Of a stretch of 64,000 nt of DNA, positions 63,029 to 64,000 are shown piece by piece. Numbering within the stretch: the first letter of the stretch is position 1; each line of letters begins with the position of its first letter. Position numbers and translations under genes: made by a program. Below the pieces are notes generated by a model, which had not been told where the DNA came from, searched no databases, and saw nothing but the letters and a program-made list of their open reading frames with translations. The stretch is from Mycobacterium asiaticum. Lineage in GTDB: Bacteria; Actinomycetota; Actinomycetes; Mycobacteriales; Mycobacteriaceae. The DNA lies in NCBI RefSeq assembly GCF_001668675.1, contig NZ_LZKQ01000071.1, positions 55,582-119,581 on the forward strand, written 5' to 3'.

Positions 63029-63709
63029 ATGAAGAACATCGACAGCCGGCCCACCCGCGGGCGTATCCCGCGCTCGCGTGGTGCAGTTACCGGTTTACTT
63101 CTCGTCATCCTGGGCGCTTGGGGAGCCCTTATCCCGTTCCTCGGACCGAACTTCGACTTCGCGTACACACCGGGGCAGTCGTGGACCGCCGCGCGCGGTT
63201 GGCTTGAGGTGCTCCCCGGTGTCGCCACCGTGATCGGCGGGCTATTGCTGATCATGACCAGAAGCCGCGCCGGCGGCATGCTCGGCGGCTGGCTGGCCGC
63301 GCTCGGTGGCGCCTGGTTCGTCGTCGGTGGCGCGTTCGCGCAAGTGCTGGGCATTGGCTCGCCGGGAGACCCTGTCGCCGCGACCGACCGCAAGCGCGCG
63401 GTTCTCGAGGTCGCCTACTTCTCCGGCCTCGGCGTGCTGATCGCCTTCCTGGCCGGGGCAGCGCTGGCGCGGGTCGCCGTCCGGCTGGCCCGGGACGTCG
63501 AGCGCGTCGAGCCGGCCGACCGCACCCCGGCATCCCAGCCGTACGTCTCCGCCGTCGAGCCGGCTCGTGAGAACGAGGTGTCGACCGACGCCCTTACTAC
63601 ACCGCGGGTCGAGCAGGTCGGTCCGACTGGTCAGTCTGACCCGACCGCTGTCACCGAACGGCGGCGCGGCGGATTCTTCCGTCGTCACCGCACCCCAGTC
63701 GCGCACTGA
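63029..63709 (+). CDS. Conserved four-helix membrane protein
   Basis: A 226-residue protein with about four transmembrane helices (GAVTGLLLVILGAWGALIPF; LPGVATVIGGLLLIM; GGWLAALGGAWFVVGGAFA; FSGLGVLIAFLAGAALA) and a charged cytosolic tail rich in Arg and Glu. A strong GAAGGAGATG site precedes the ATG at 63029. Function unknown. A strong terminator follows the stop by 5 bp. Confidence 0.82.
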   Translation: MKNIDSRPTRGRIPRSRGAVTGLLLVILGAWGALIPFLGPNFDFAYTPGQSWTAARGWLEVLPGVATVIGGLLLIMTRSRAGGMLGGWLAALGGAWFVVGGAFAQVLGIGSPGDPVAATDRKRAVLEVAYFSGLGVLIAFLAGAALARVAVRLARDVERVEPADRTPASQPYVSAVEPARENEVSTDALTTPRVEQVGPTGQSDPTAVTERRRGGFFRRHRTPVAH

Positions 63710-63714
63710 TCCAA

Positions 63715-63761
63715 ACGGCAGAAGGCCGGTCGCCCCGCGTGGGTGACCGGCCTTCTGCCGT
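63715..63761. terminator. Bidirectional intrinsic terminator-like hairpin
   Basis: 21-base arms (63715-63735 and 63741-63761) pair with one mismatch around a five-base loop CGCGT. It lies between the convergent membrane-protein and PE_PGRS genes, so it probably ends both transcripts. No clear T-run follows, as often in mycobacteria. Confidence 0.88.
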
Positions 63762-63771
63762 ACTGGATGGT

Positions 63772-64000
63772 CTAACCCGATTGGCCGCGGCCGCCCCAGG
63801 TTTCGACGTTGGTCATGAAGCTCCTGCCGCCCGCGCCTCCCGCACCAGCCGAACCACCGCCCGAACCGCCATTGGAGCCAAAGATTCCCAGGAAGGGGCC
63901 GTTCCCGCCGTCGCCACCGTCGGCGCCGCTGTCGCCGTTTGTGCCACCGAGGCTTTCCGGGACACCATTGAGGAGGGTCGCACCACCGCCGCCCCCACCG
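63772..64000 (-). CDS. PE_PGRS protein, C-terminal part (5' beyond window edge)
   Basis: The minus strand codes for Gly-rich PGRS sequence (GGNGPFLGIFGSNGGSGGGS) and ends NVETWGGRGQSG before a TAG. The N-terminal PE domain is outside the window. PE_PGRS44 occupies the same place next to ruvB in M. tuberculosis. These proteins are type VII secreted surface proteins. Only about 76 codons are visible. Confidence 0.88.
   Translation of the reverse strand, partial: GGGGGGATLLNGVPESLGGTNGDSGADGGDGGNGPFLGIFGSNGGSGGGSAGAGGAGGRSFMTNVETWGGRGQSG

Noticed and set aside
62799..63032. A 77-codon open frame across the tandem repeats
   Set aside because: It simply translates the 84-bp repeat unit twice, has no ribosome-binding site and no protein-like composition.

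Overview
This window is chromosomal DNA of a slow-growing Mycobacterium. The evidence is GC-rich codon use, many GTG starts, a PPE protein with MPTR repeats, a second PPE protein with a PE-PPE domain, a PE_PGRS C-terminus at the right edge, and arabinan and phosphatidylinositol-mannoside genes. From memory, gene order follows M. tuberculosis H37Rv Rv2678c to Rv2591, read in the opposite direction. PPE-MPTR and PE_PGRS genes suggest a relative of M. kansasii, M. szulgai or M. marinum rather than a fast grower. The species cannot be fixed from the sequence alone.

Layout. 1-3.5 kb: haem operon hemE (partial)-hemY-chdC-methyltransferase. 3.5-10.6 kb: conserved block msrB, aftC, secreted hydrolase, RibD-like reductase, zapE, GNAT, exported protein and clpC2. 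10.6-16.2 kb: accessory stretch of small secreted and membrane proteins, a rearrangement scar joining broken cyp125-like and marR-like genes, a broken Cys-rich secreted gene and a TacAT-type toxin-antitoxin pair. 16.25-16.75 kb: four tRNA genes (Val-GAC, Cys, Gly, Val-CAC). 17-26 kb: accessory and core genes, including a secreted HET-C/phospholipase-like protein, a metallo-beta-lactamase-fold protein, TauE, a small catalase-like protein, a YbdK-type ligase, two TetR regulators, a STAS protein and DedA. 26-30 kb: acyl-CoA synthetase and PPE-MPTR. 30-40 kb: an aromatic-acid catabolic island with an IclR regulator, a Rieske dioxygenase/dehydrogenase/decarboxylase operon, a DUF2231-Rieske protein with hemerythrin, and pcaH-pcaG-pcaB. 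39.7-47.5 kb: conserved regulators, membrane proteins and oxidoreductases. 47.6-54 kb: thrS-HIT-pgsA-patA-pimA-Nudix operon. 54.5-64 kb: PPE42-like protein, pdxS-tesB-pdxT, yebC, ruvCAB under a LexA box, membrane proteins, tandem repeats, a strong terminator and the PE_PGRS tail.

How genes work together. The most striking non-core content is the aromatic island. A two-subunit ring-hydroxylating dioxygenase, a cis-diol dehydrogenase and a class II aldolase-type decarboxylase would turn an aromatic dicarboxylate such as phthalate into protocatechuate. The nearby PcaHG and PcaB would then cleave and cycloisomerise the ring. The lower pathway and the dioxygenase electron-transfer proteins are not in the window. 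The pgsA-patA-pimA block makes phosphatidylinositol mannosides, and aftC belongs to arabinan assembly. pdxST make pyridoxal phosphate.

Several intergenic regions carry clean symmetric operator-like motifs, upstream of clpC2, the ArsR-like/DoxX pair, a TetR gene, the dioxygenase operon and ruvC.
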